Of a stretch of 64,000 nucleotides of DNA, positions 18,810 to 27,132 are shown one piece after another. Numbering within the stretch: position 1 is the first letter of the stretch; each line of letters begins with the position of its first letter. This DNA comes from Saprospiraceae bacterium (GTDB lineage: Bacteria; Bacteroidota; Bacteroidia; Chitinophagales; Saprospiraceae): positions 1-64,000 of the forward strand of contig JADKGL010000029.1 of assembly GCA_016722295.1 (NCBI GenBank), in the 5' to 3' direction. The translations under genes and the position numbers were made by a program. The notes beneath the pieces were generated by a model. It was not told the origin of the DNA. It saw only the letters and a list, made by a program, of their open reading frames with translations, and did not search any database.

Positions 18810-19889
18810 ATGGAGTACAAATTCTCTACAAAAGTAACCTCACATTCTCGAATTTCTGAAGTAGACTTTAATAATATTCCTTTCGGGAAAGTCTTCGCAG
18901 ACCATATTTTTACCGCTGATTTTGATGGAACACATTGGAAAGATTTTTCAATTCGACCTTTAGAGAAATTGCCCCTTCATCCAGCAACTATGGCATGGCA
19001 TTATGGTCAAGCAATATTTGAGGGGATGAAAGCATCAATAAGCGACGAAGGAGTGCCTTTGTTGTTCCGAGCTAAAGATCATGCAAAGCGTTTTAACACA
19101 TCCGCTAGAAGAATGTGTATGCCTGAAATTCCAGAGGACTTATATGTTGAATCAATTAAACAATTAGTCTCATTAGATAGGAAGTGGATACCTCTAGAGG
19201 AGGATTCTGCACTTTATCTTAGACCAGTCATGATGGCTACTGATGAATTTGTAGGAGTAAGATCATCAGATACGTTCAAATTCATGGTAATGACATTGCC
19301 TTCAGGGCCATACTATAATAAACCGATTGCACTTTTAGTAGAAGAACATTTTGTCCGAGCTGCTGAAGGTGGTGTTGGTGAAGCTAAAGCTGCTGGAAAT
19401 TATGGAGGTAGTTTGTATCCAACTAAACTTGCGAAAGAGAAAGGTTATGATCAAGTCATGTGGATGGATGCAAAGGAGTTTAAATATGTCCAAGAAGTTG
19501 GTACGATGAATATCTTTTTTGTGTTGGATAATGTAGTATTAACTCCAAATTTAAGTGGAACTATTTTGCGTGGATTGACAAGAGATACCATTATCACATT
19601 GTTGAAAGAAAAGGGTTATACTGTTGAAGAAAGACCAGTGTCGATGGAAGAAATTGCAACCGCAGCTTCTAATGGAAAATTGAATGAAGTGTTTGGCGCA
19701 GGAACAGCAGCAGTTATTGCAAATGTTCAGCGTATAGGGTATAAAGGGAAAGATATTCTTTTGGATATGGATAAAACTACATTATCAAAAGAATTAAAAT
19801 CTAATATTAATGGAATTCGCAAGGGCAGAATCAAAGATACGCATGATTGGATTACTCCTATATATCAGGAAGAATTAATGCTAAGTTAA
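18810..19889 (+). CDS. ilvE: branched-chain amino acid aminotransferase
   Basis: A class IV PLP aminotransferase making or degrading valine, leucine and isoleucine. The 359-residue protein is the long, eukaryote-like type II form. HPATMAWHYGQAIFEGMKA is the N-terminal signature, ALYLRPVMMATDEFVG binds substrate, and the PLP lysine lies in GEAKAAGNYGGSLYPTKLA. GTMNIFFVLDNVVLTPNLSG and EVFGAGTAAVI follow as in BCAT. The gene stands alone in its biosynthetic pathway here. The AI-2E gene follows 14 bp after its stop. Confidence 0.94.
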   Translation: MEYKFSTKVTSHSRISEVDFNNIPFGKVFADHIFTADFDGTHWKDFSIRPLEKLPLHPATMAWHYGQAIFEGMKASISDEGVPLLFRAKDHAKRFNTSARRMCMPEIPEDLYVESIKQLVSLDRKWIPLEEDSALYLRPVMMATDEFVGVRSSDTFKFMVMTLPSGPYYNKPIALLVEEHFVRAAEGGVGEAKAAGNYGGSLYPTKLAKEKGYDQVMWMDAKEFKYVQEVGTMNIFFVLDNVVLTPNLSGTILRGLTRDTIITLLKEKGYTVEERPVSMEEIATAASNGKLNEVFGAGTAAVIANVQRIGYKGKDILLDMDKTTLSKELKSNINGIRKGRIKDTHDWITPIYQEELMLS

Positions 19890-19903
19890 ATAATTTGAAC
19901 CCA

Positions 19904-21013
19904 ATGTATTGGCAAAAGTATGGTCGCTATATTATAGGGATTTTACTTATTGTAGTATTGTTTTTCGTACTTGGTTTTTTTGCCGAAGTTGTAAGTTATG
20001 TGCTTATTAGTTGGGTTATTAGTATGGTCGGGCAGCCAATCATGAGTTTTTTATTATTAAAATTAAAACTTATGAGATTTGATGCTGGAAAGTCCATTGC
20101 AGCATTGCTTACTATAGTTATACTTTTTGGAATCGTAGGTTCACTTTTATATCTTTTTGTGCCCGTTATAATTAAACAGGCAGTCATTTTATCGAAAGTT
20201 GATTTTAATGCCATTTCATTAGCATTGCAAGAACCAATTGATAAAATTAATGTATGGTTGCGTACGTTGGGTTTGGAGCCGGGGCCGAGTGCGGCGGATC
20301 AAGTTAAGAATTTTTTGGGTGGTTTTTTTGATCCAAGTTATATATCAGCATTTTTTGGTAGCCTTTTGAGTCAAGCAGGTCATATTGTTATAGGTATTTT
20401 TTCCATTGTTTTTATTTCATTTTTCTTTTTGAAGGAGAGAGATTTATTTACTGAAATTATTGTAGCAGCAGTGCCAACTAAAGCTGAAGCACAAGTTCGT
20501 GATGTGATAGATGATATCAGCAATTTATTGACAAAATATTTTGGTGGAATTGCAATACAGATGTCATTATTAATGGGGATATCATATATACTTCTCAGTT
20601 TATTAGGTATTAAAAGTGCACTGTTGATTAGTTTTTTTTATGCAATAATGAATATAATACCATATTTGGGTCCAGTAATTGGTGCTGCATTCGCTTGTCT
20701 AGTGACCATTTCATCCAATTTGGAAATGAATTTTTACAATCAGACGATTCCATTAATGGTCAATGTGTTGATCATTTTTGCAGTAGTTAAAGTACTAGAT
20801 GATTTTATCATACAACCGTATATTTTTTCCAAACGAGTGCAGGCTCATCCTTTAGAGATTTTTATAGTAATCATGCTTGGCGCTCGAATTGGTGGTGTTA
20901 TAGGGATGGTCGTTGCTATTCCATTTTATACAATATTTAGAGTAGTAGCTCGAGTTTTTCTTGGCGAATTCAAAGTGATACGCAAGATTACAGAAGATTT
21001 GGATATAAGCTAA
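19904..21013 (+). CDS. AI-2E family transporter (PerM/YdiK-like)
   Basis: About 369 residues with eight predicted membrane helices in the family pattern: two N-terminal pairs (YIIGILLIVVLFFVLGFF, VLISWVISMVGQPIMSFLL, IAALLTIVILFGIVGSLLY), a central soluble stretch, and a C-terminal block with LLISFFYAIMNIIPYLGPVIG. That motif and RVQAHPLEIFIVIMLGARIGG are diagnostic. I chose the ATG at 19904 because an earlier start in this frame (TTG at 19847) would lie inside ilvE. Family members export small molecules or exchange ions; the substrate is unknown here. Confidence 0.9.
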   Translation: MYWQKYGRYIIGILLIVVLFFVLGFFAEVVSYVLISWVISMVGQPIMSFLLLKLKLMRFDAGKSIAALLTIVILFGIVGSLLYLFVPVIIKQAVILSKVDFNAISLALQEPIDKINVWLRTLGLEPGPSAADQVKNFLGGFFDPSYISAFFGSLLSQAGHIVIGIFSIVFISFFFLKERDLFTEIIVAAVPTKAEAQVRDVIDDISNLLTKYFGGIAIQMSLLMGISYILLSLLGIKSALLISFFYAIMNIIPYLGPVIGAAFACLVTISSNLEMNFYNQTIPLMVNVLIIFAVVKVLDDFIIQPYIFSKRVQAHPLEIFIVIMLGARIGGVIGMVVAIPFYTIFRVVARVFLGEFKVIRKITEDLDIS

Positions 21014-21130
21014 TAGTCTAAATTTTATCTAATTTCTAATATATATTAAATAAAAATTGGATTGAAATGTAAATTTTGTAGGTTTGCTAAATCAAAGTGA
21101 TTACATTTGATGAATCATTAAAAAAATCTC

Positions 21131-21808
21131 ATGAATATCTGGGACGAAATAGTCAGTTCAGTACAAAATTCTGTAGGTTCTATGGGGTTCTTTATCCCAC
21201 AATTGATCAATGCCTGTTTGATCTTAATCGTTGGCTGGGTAATCGCCAAAATAGTACAATGGATAGTCTTGCGCTTAAGTCATGCATTTGGTATTGATAA
21301 TCTTGCTAGAAAATCAGGAGTCCATCGATTCTTGGAGAAGAGAGGACTAAAAAAGGGATTTTCTGGAATTCTATCATCAATATGTTTTTGGGCTATAATT
21401 TTAATCGTTCTAGTTAATTTTTTTAATTCTCTAGGCTTTCAAATCGTATCTGATTTGCTGAATCAGTTGATTCTTTTTATTCCAAATTTATTGATTTCCT
21501 GCGTCGTAATTATTTTGGGATTTTACCTTGCTGAATTTATAAGTAGTCTTGTCGTAAGTAGTCTCGAAGAAAATAATTTTGAGAATCCTGATTTGGTTGG
21601 AAAGCTAGTATTTTATTCCATCTCATTTTTTACCATTGCTATAGCATTAACACAAATAGGGATTGGTGAGGGCATCATATCAAATATCGTAAGTATTTTC
21701 TTTGGTTCTGTTGGTTTGGCTTTTGCTATTTCTTTCGGATTAGGAGGCAGAAAATGGGCAGAAGCAATTATCAAAAAATACTTCTATTCGAAAGAATTGG
21801 ACGATTAA
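21131..21808 (+). CDS. conserved-TM-helix / small MscS-like membrane protein
   Basis: A 225-residue protein with about five hydrophobic helices. It begins MNIWDEIVSSVQNSVGSMG, then LINACLILIVGWVIAKIVQW, the repeated TM_helix (PF05552) pattern, and ends with GSVGLAFAISFGLGGRKWAEA. That glycine-rich element resembles the pore helix of MscS channels, but the cytoplasmic beta domain of full MscS proteins is missing. A membrane channel role is inferred. It converges with the DUF2237 gene over a shared terminator. Confidence 0.82.
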   Translation: MNIWDEIVSSVQNSVGSMGFFIPQLINACLILIVGWVIAKIVQWIVLRLSHAFGIDNLARKSGVHRFLEKRGLKKGFSGILSSICFWAIILIVLVNFFNSLGFQIVSDLLNQLILFIPNLLISCVVIILGFYLAEFISSLVVSSLEENNFENPDLVGKLVFYSISFFTIAIALTQIGIGEGIISNIVSIFFGSVGLAFAISFGLGGRKWAEAIIKKYFYSKELDD

Positions 21809-21831
21809 TCACAAAATTATCATTTTGTGAT
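21808..21831. terminator. bidirectional terminator between the TM-helix gene and DUF2237 gene
   Basis: A perfect 10-bp stem (ATCACAAAAT at 21808-21817 and ATTTTGTGAT at 21822-21831) with a 4-nt loop spans the junction of two convergent genes. It overlaps the last codons of the DUF2237 gene. The AT ends of the stem could serve as the U-tract in both directions. Confidence 0.65.
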
Positions 21832-22194
21832 ATGCTTAAATTCAAGTAATATTTCAAACGGGATATAATTTAATACGTCCTGATTTGTAGCTTCCAAAAT
21901 TACATTTGGTGCAAAACCTGCATCGTAAGCCTCTTTCCAGCGAAGTGCACACAAACACCACTTTTGATTATTTTGAACTCCTGGAAACATGTATTCAGGA
22001 TGAGGTGTGGATAAGTCATTGCCTCTTTTTTTTGAAAATTCTAAGAATTCGTCATCAGCAACAATACATACTGTATGCATTCCCACATCTTCTGATCCAG
22101 TTGTGCAGCATCCATCTCTATAAAATCCAGTTAATGGATCATGACTGCATGGCTCTATTGGCTTACCGTAGACATTAAGTGGATTTTTTTTCAA
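21820..22194 (-). CDS. DUF2237 family protein
   Basis: A 124-residue protein of the PF09996 family. It begins NPLNVYGKPIEPCSHDPLTG, then FYRDGCCTTGSEDVGMHTVC, and continues with YMFPGVQNNQKWCLCALRWKEA. Five cysteines in conserved positions and the FYRDG and WCLCA motifs define the family. The function is not established; the cysteines suggest metal binding or redox. It is a single-gene unit ending in the shared terminator. Confidence 0.9.
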   Translation of the reverse strand: MKKNPLNVYGKPIEPCSHDPLTGFYRDGCCTTGSEDVGMHTVCIVADDEFLEFSKKRGNDLSTPHPEYMFPGVQNNQKWCLCALRWKEAYDAGFAPNVILEATNQDVLNYIPFEILLEFKHITK

Positions 22195-22273
22195 GATTTG
22201 TTAATTTTTTTGTAAAGTTAAATCTTTTTAAAAGATTCAATTGCACTTATGAGTTAGATTATTTTATTCGCTT

Positions 22274-22281
22274 TAATTTTG
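22274..22281 (+). promoter_or_regulatory. candidate -7 promoter box for the OmpA lipoprotein gene
   Basis: TAATTTTG matches the TAnnTTTG consensus and lies 16 bp before the ATG at 22298. The nearest upstream TTG (22241) is too far for a standard -33 spacing, so support rests on the -7 element only. Confidence 0.35.
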
Positions 22282-22297
22282 TACAAAATATTTTTAT

Positions 22298-23188
22298 ATG
22301 AAAGCAATTTATTCACTGCTGATTCTCTCTATTTTTACATTATCATGTGTATCTTCAAAGAAATTTAAATCTGTAAAGTCAGAACTTGAAGACTATAAAA
22401 CTGCTTTAGAAAGGTGTAAGCAAAATCAAATCGATTGTGAAGAAGAGAAGAAAAGTCTTTTAGTTGATTATAATACGAAATTAGGAAATATTGAAAATTC
22501 CAATTCATCAAAAGACGGCAAGATTAAATCTCTTGAAGAGCAATTAGAATTTTTAAAGAGAACGAATACAAATTTATTGGATAGACTTTCAGATTTATCT
22601 GTGGTAAGTGTTACCGGTGCTGAAAATATTAAAAGGTCCCTCGATGCCATAAATGAAAAAGATCGACAAATCTCTACTATGACGAATAATATCCAACGCA
22701 AAGACTCTGTAAACTTAGCGCTTGTTATGAATTTGAAACGATCGTTATCCGATGTGTCTAGTGAAGACATAAATATCGAAGTTAAAAAGGGGGTAGTTTA
22801 CATCTCCTTATCGGATAAAATGCTTTATAAATCGGGTAGTGCGGTGATTCAAGAACAGGCAAATTCTGTGTTGGAAAAAATTGCAAAAGTAGTCAATGAT
22901 CATTCTGAATTGGATATTCTAGTAGAGGGTCATACAGATAATGTGCCCATTTCATCGGATTGTGTAATGGACAATTGGGATTTAAGTACAAAGAGAGCAA
23001 CTGCTGTAGTGCGACTATTACAGACAAAATACGGTGTAAGCCCATCAAGAATGACAGCTGGGGGAAGATCTGAATTTGTACCTAAGTCTGATAATACAAG
23101 CAATGAAGGTAGAAAAATCAATCGCCGGACTGAAATAATTATCTTGCCAAAATTGGATCAATTTTTTAAATTGTTGGAATCAAAATAA
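22298..23188 (+). CDS. OmpA-domain lipoprotein
   Basis: A 296-residue protein. A lipoprotein signal ends at Cys17 (FTLSC), a Lys/Glu-rich coiled coil follows (about residues 25-140, with a run of charged heptads), and the C-terminal OmpA/MotB domain (about 170-285) binds peptidoglycan. The motifs are ILVEGHTDNVPIS, NWDLSTKRATAVVRLL, GVSPSRMTAGGRSEFVP and GRKINRRTEIII. It probably links the outer membrane to the cell wall. The separate operon downstream encodes another lipoprotein and a TPR protein. Confidence 0.92.
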   Translation: MKAIYSLLILSIFTLSCVSSKKFKSVKSELEDYKTALERCKQNQIDCEEEKKSLLVDYNTKLGNIENSNSSKDGKIKSLEEQLEFLKRTNTNLLDRLSDLSVVSVTGAENIKRSLDAINEKDRQISTMTNNIQRKDSVNLALVMNLKRSLSDVSSEDINIEVKKGVVYISLSDKMLYKSGSAVIQEQANSVLEKIAKVVNDHSELDILVEGHTDNVPISSDCVMDNWDLSTKRATAVVRLLQTKYGVSPSRMTAGGRSEFVPKSDNTSNEGRKINRRTEIIILPKLDQFFKLLESK

Positions 23189-23266
23189 TTTCAAAACGCA
23201 ACGAGTTAATTTATTGTAAATCCAAACATTATTCCAATTTTTAGCTTGCCATTTCGTTGGTTATAG

Positions 23267-23782
23267 ATGAATAGGAATTATAGAATACAGTTCATTTTAT
23301 TCTTCTCAATTATCGCAATAGCCTCTTGTAAAACAAGTGAAAAGAGTAGTTTCCCTGAAAAAATTGGCGATATTGATTTTGATCCGTTAGTGGATAGGAA
23401 GGATTTTTATTTATGTGATCCATCACAAATTGTTCAGTATTACAACATCGGTACAACATATTCGGATGAGCATGGAGGATTGGAAAATGATATTCTCAAG
23501 AACTTGCAGATGAAGCAAGGAAAGAATAAATCTGAGTCTGGTTTTATCACGATACGCTTTGTAGTCAATTGCAAAGGGGAAACGGATCGATTTAGAGTGT
23601 ATGAACTAGATCAAAGTTTGCAAAAAAAGAAATTTGAAACCGAATTGGTAAATAGTATATTGACCGCCGTTAAAAAATTAGACAAATGGAAGGTTGGAGC
23701 CAATAAAAATGAAATAATGGATTCCTATTTCCGAATCACATTCAAGATTGTTAATGGAGAAATAAAATCTATAAGACCATGA
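23267..23782 (+). CDS. lipoprotein with a TonB-C-like domain
   Basis: A 171-residue protein with a lipoprotein signal (FFSIIAIASC, Cys21). The second half, GFITIRFVVNCKGETDRFRV, then LVNSILTAVKKLDKWKVG and DSYFRITFKIVNGEI, follows the strand-helix-strand pattern of TonB C-terminal domains, as found in many Bacteroidota proteins without TonB activity. No TonB membrane anchor or proline-rich stretch is present, so a true energy transducer is unlikely. The stop overlaps the next ATG by 4 bp, so it is translationally coupled with the TPR gene. Confidence 0.72.
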   Translation: MNRNYRIQFILFFSIIAIASCKTSEKSSFPEKIGDIDFDPLVDRKDFYLCDPSQIVQYYNIGTTYSDEHGGLENDILKNLQMKQGKNKSESGFITIRFVVNCKGETDRFRVYELDQSLQKKKFETELVNSILTAVKKLDKWKVGANKNEIMDSYFRITFKIVNGEIKSIRP

Positions 23783-24609
23783 GAAATATACTAATCCTTT
23801 TTGTTTTATTAGGTTTTCAATTTCTAGATGCACAACGAAACTGTAATATGTATCCAGAAGGAAGTCCATGCCGTGAAGCCTGTGAAACAGGGAGTCTAGC
23901 GTCAAGGTATCCACAGGGTTCTAGAAAAAACATGGAGCTTTATACAAAGGCTGCACAAAAATGTCCAAGCTTTGCACCTGCATGGGAGCAATTAAGTGTG
24001 CCATATTTAAAGAGAGGAGATTATTTAAATTGGAAGCTGATGATTGATAAAGCTGTTGCGCTTGATCCTATGAATATTTTGGGGTATCGAGCTGCGTGCA
24101 GTTATGAATTTATACATGATGTTGTTTCGGCACTGAATGATTTCGAGCGATTGGATTCCTTGAAGTCGGGGCATCTAGGTTATAATCCAAATGGAGATTA
24201 TAATTTGCGAATAATGAAGGGACTTTGTTATCGAGACCTTGGAAAGCTTGATAAAGCTATTGAAGAGATTAGGCTAGCAATTGAGGAAGGTATGAAAGAA
24301 GGTGGTGGAGTAGGGACTTATGACTACTTGCATTTAGGTGTAAGCTATTTGATGAAAAAAGATGTAGACTCAGCGTTTCAATACTTCACTCTCCAAATCC
24401 CACTATATAAAAATTTTCCTGACACTTATTATTACTTAGGTCTCTGCTATAAAGCCAAGAATCAAATGGATCTAGCCAAATCAAACTTTGAAAAAGCAAA
24501 AGCATTATACCCTAAAAATCATAGAAAAGATCCCTATGTGCATATGCCTGATCAAGTGTATCTCTCTGATATTGAAGAAGAATTGTCAAGTTTAAATACG
24601 TCAAACTGA
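23779..24609 (+). CDS. exported TPR-repeat protein
   Basis: A 276-residue protein with a signal peptide (ILILFVLLGFQFLDAQ) and a Cys-rich start (NCNMYPEGSPCREACETG). Several tetratricopeptide repeats follow, with typical A/Y and P positions: APAWEQLSVPYLKRGDYLNW, CYRDLGKLDKAIEEIRLAIE, YYLGLCYKAKNQMDLAKSNF with EKAKALYP. TPR domains hold protein partners, and here the partner may be the coupled TonB-C-like lipoprotein. The 4-bp overlap with that gene indicates one transcript. Confidence 0.85.
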   Translation: MRNILILFVLLGFQFLDAQRNCNMYPEGSPCREACETGSLASRYPQGSRKNMELYTKAAQKCPSFAPAWEQLSVPYLKRGDYLNWKLMIDKAVALDPMNILGYRAACSYEFIHDVVSALNDFERLDSLKSGHLGYNPNGDYNLRIMKGLCYRDLGKLDKAIEEIRLAIEEGMKEGGGVGTYDYLHLGVSYLMKKDVDSAFQYFTLQIPLYKNFPDTYYYLGLCYKAKNQMDLAKSNFEKAKALYPKNHRKDPYVHMPDQVYLSDIEEELSSLNTSN

Positions 24610-24954
24610 TCCTTTAGCTTTTTCAAATACCTCTCAGCCTAATATTATAGATAAATTACATATAAATTTTATATCATATTGATTTTCATGTAAATTAATC
24701 GGAAAAACATATAGAAATTTTTTAATATATGCATTTTTTTGATCAAATTTGCACTTTAATCGTGCTTTCGCTTGAAAGTCAGTTGGAAAAGTTTTGAGGG
24801 CTTTTTATACTTGTTTATAAGTTACAAACAGCTTATACTTCGTCTAAAGTTCTTGGAATGAACCATAGAAGCTCTGCGAATGCTATTTTTTCGCTGAGTT
24901 ACTATTGCCTGTGTTGTTGCGACACATGAACGGCGAAGCCCTATCATATAAGGA
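24610..24954. other. 345-bp non-coding leader of the polysaccharide locus
   Basis: No ORF or RNA gene could be supported. The stretch precedes neuB, the first gene of a 30-kb cluster, so it should hold the locus promoter. Near-consensus -7 boxes (TATACTTG and TATACTTCG in 24800-24845) and two short hairpins (GCGAA/TTCGC and TGTGT/ACACA between 24875 and 24930) are visible. None is strong enough to name a start site. Confidence 0.5.
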
Positions 24955-25965
24955 ATGAAAAACAATATATTTATCATTGCCGAAATTGCTCAAGCGCATG
25001 ATGGCAGCTTGGGGTTGCTCCATTCTTATATTGATGCATTGGCAGAGACAGGTGTTGATGCTGTAAAGTTTCAAACACATATAGCTGCAGCAGAGAGTAG
25101 TGAATTTGAGCAATTCAGGGTCCCATTTTCATATGTTGACAAAACAAGATATGATTATTGGAAACGCATGGAATTTACTGGTGAACAATGGGGAGTTATC
25201 AAAGAACATTGTGAGAAAAAAGGAGTAGAATTTATTTCTTCTCCTTTCTCAATAGCTGCTGTGGAGTTATTAGAAAAATTGAATGTCAAGAGGTATAAAA
25301 TAGGATCTGGTGAAGTGAGCAATACGCTTTTGTTGGATCGTATTGCACAAACAAAAAAGCCAACCATACTTTCTTCAGGAATGAGTGATTATGCAGAGTT
25401 GGATCAAGCAGTTACTTCATTTCAAAAACAAAATATCGAATATTCAATATTACAATGCACCACAGCATATCCTACAGTTCCTGCACAATGGGGATTGAGT
25501 GAGATTACAGCATTGAAAAATCGATATCAAGTACCAATCGGGTTCTCTGATCATTCAGGTGATATTTTTGCATGTTTAGCTGCGACTAGTTTGGGAGCTG
25601 AAATTTTAGAATTTCACGCAGTATTTGATAGACGAATGTTTGGTCCAGATGCAAAGGCCTCATTAGAAATAAATGAAATAAAAACATTAGTAAAAGGTGT
25701 TCATCAAATAAGGGAATCACTACAAACTCAAGTAGAAAAAAATGATATCGAAAAATACAAGGAGCTAAAAACAATGTTCGGTAAATCACTTTGTGTAAAC
25801 AAAAATATTCAAGCTGGAGAGATGATTTCTATTCAAGATTTGGAATCAAAAAAACCAGGCAACAAGGGGATTCCTGCTTCAAGATATCAAGAAATACTTG
25901 GTAAAAAAACTAGAGTAGATTTAAAGCAATGGGATTTTGTAAATTTCGAACATATTGAAATTTAA
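24955..25965 (+). CDS. neuB: N-acetylneuraminate/nonulosonate synthase (NeuB/SpsE family)
   Basis: Condenses an N-acetyl-hexosamine (ManNAc or a diamino relative) with phosphoenolpyruvate to a nine-carbon sialic-type acid. The 336 residues contain the TIM-barrel NeuB domain (IIAEIAQAHDG, VDAVKFQTHIA, EFISSPFSI, YKIGSGEVSNTLLLDRIA, ILQCTTAYPT, GFSDHSGD, LEFHAVFDRRMFGPDAKASL) and a C-terminal SAF domain (GKSLCVNKNIQAGEMIS, GIPASRYQEILGKK). It is followed 3 bp later by neuC. Whether the product is Neu5Ac, legionaminic acid or another nonulosonate cannot be told from sequence. Confidence 0.92.
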   Translation: MKNNIFIIAEIAQAHDGSLGLLHSYIDALAETGVDAVKFQTHIAAAESSEFEQFRVPFSYVDKTRYDYWKRMEFTGEQWGVIKEHCEKKGVEFISSPFSIAAVELLEKLNVKRYKIGSGEVSNTLLLDRIAQTKKPTILSSGMSDYAELDQAVTSFQKQNIEYSILQCTTAYPTVPAQWGLSEITALKNRYQVPIGFSDHSGDIFACLAATSLGAEILEFHAVFDRRMFGPDAKASLEINEIKTLVKGVHQIRESLQTQVEKNDIEKYKELKTMFGKSLCVNKNIQAGEMISIQDLESKKPGNKGIPASRYQEILGKKTRVDLKQWDFVNFEHIEI

Positions 25966-25968
25966 TTC

Positions 25969-27120
25969 ATGAAAAAAATCTGTGTAGTCGTTACTGCAAG
26001 GCCTTCTTATAGTAGGATCAAAACTGCATTGAGAGCTATTGATGCTCACCCAGAGTTGGAATTGCAATTGGTTATAGCAGCATCTGCGTTACTTGAAAGA
26101 TATGGTACTGCAATAAATTATATTGAAAAAGATGGATTCAAAGTAGCTGCAAAAGTATTTAATATCCTAGAAGGTGAAAATTTAACGGCACAAGCGAAAA
26201 CTACAGGATTGGGTATACTTGAATTGAGCTCAGTATTTGAGCGTTTAAATCCTGATGCAGTAGTTACAGTAGCAGATCGATTTGAGACCATGGCTACAGC
26301 AATTGCCGCGAGTTATATGAATATTCCACTTGTACATATTCAAGGAGGCGAAGTTACAGGAAACATCGATGAGAAAGTGCGGCATGCCATTACAAAATTG
26401 GCGGATTTGCATTTGGTAGCTAGTGAAGATGCGAGAAATCGTGTGATTAAAATGGGTGAAAATCCAGAGAAAGTAATCAATACTGGTTGCCCTTCGATAG
26501 ACATTGCGAAAGAAATGATTTCTATGTCTCAATTGAGTTTTGATCCATTTCAAAAATATGGTGGTGTAGGCTCAATGATCGATATTCACGATGGATATTT
26601 GGTCGTGATGCAACATCCTGTTACGACAGAATATTCGGATTCAAAAAAACATGTACTAGAGACATTACATGCAATCCATCAACTCAATATTCCAACTTTT
26701 TGGTTTTGGCCAAATGTGGATGCTGGAGCAGATGGTACATCAAAGGGAATGAGAAGTTTTCGTGAAAAACATAATCCTCAAAATATTCATTTTTTTAAGA
26801 ATATGGAGCCAACTGATTTTTTGGAAATGCTTTATCATTCCAAATGTTTGATTGGAAATTCTAGTGTTGGTGTAAGAGAGTGCGCTTATCTTGGAGTACC
26901 AGTAGTAAATATTGGTTCGCGTCAAGGAGGGAGAGAAAGAGGGCAGAATATTATTGACGTCGATTATAATAAAGATGAAATTAAAGCTGCAATACATAAA
27001 CAAATCCTTCATGGTAGATATGACAACGATTTAATTTATGGGAGCGGAGAATCAGGTGTTATGATAGCAGATGTTTTGAGTAAAGCTGAATTTACTTTTG
27101 ATAAAAAGATTTCTTATTAA
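25969..27120 (+). CDS. neuC: hydrolysing UDP-N-acetylglucosamine 2-epimerase
   Basis: Releases ManNAc (or a related hexosamine) from a nucleotide sugar, feeding NeuB. The 383 residues have the GT-B-like epimerase fold of the WecB/NeuC family: ARPSYSRIKTALRAI at the N-terminus, TVADRFETMATAIAASY, HIQGGEVTGNIDEKVRHAI, LHLVASEDARNRVIKMGE, and the nucleotide-binding NSSVGVRECAYLGVPVVNIG followed by GRERG. The HIQGGE and DEKVRHA motifs are those of hydrolysing epimerases, as opposed to WecB. It is tightly packed between neuB and the dehydrogenase. Confidence 0.92.
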   Translation: MKKICVVVTARPSYSRIKTALRAIDAHPELELQLVIAASALLERYGTAINYIEKDGFKVAAKVFNILEGENLTAQAKTTGLGILELSSVFERLNPDAVVTVADRFETMATAIAASYMNIPLVHIQGGEVTGNIDEKVRHAITKLADLHLVASEDARNRVIKMGENPEKVINTGCPSIDIAKEMISMSQLSFDPFQKYGGVGSMIDIHDGYLVVMQHPVTTEYSDSKKHVLETLHAIHQLNIPTFWFWPNVDAGADGTSKGMRSFREKHNPQNIHFFKNMEPTDFLEMLYHSKCLIGNSSVGVRECAYLGVPVVNIGSRQGGRERGQNIIDVDYNKDEIKAAIHKQILHGRYDNDLIYGSGESGVMIADVLSKAEFTFDKKISY

Positions 27121-27132
27121 AATTTTATTTTT

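Noticed and set aside
23267..23782. TonB energy transducer
   Set aside because: No N-terminal membrane anchor or proline-rich spacer; the protein has a lipoprotein signal.
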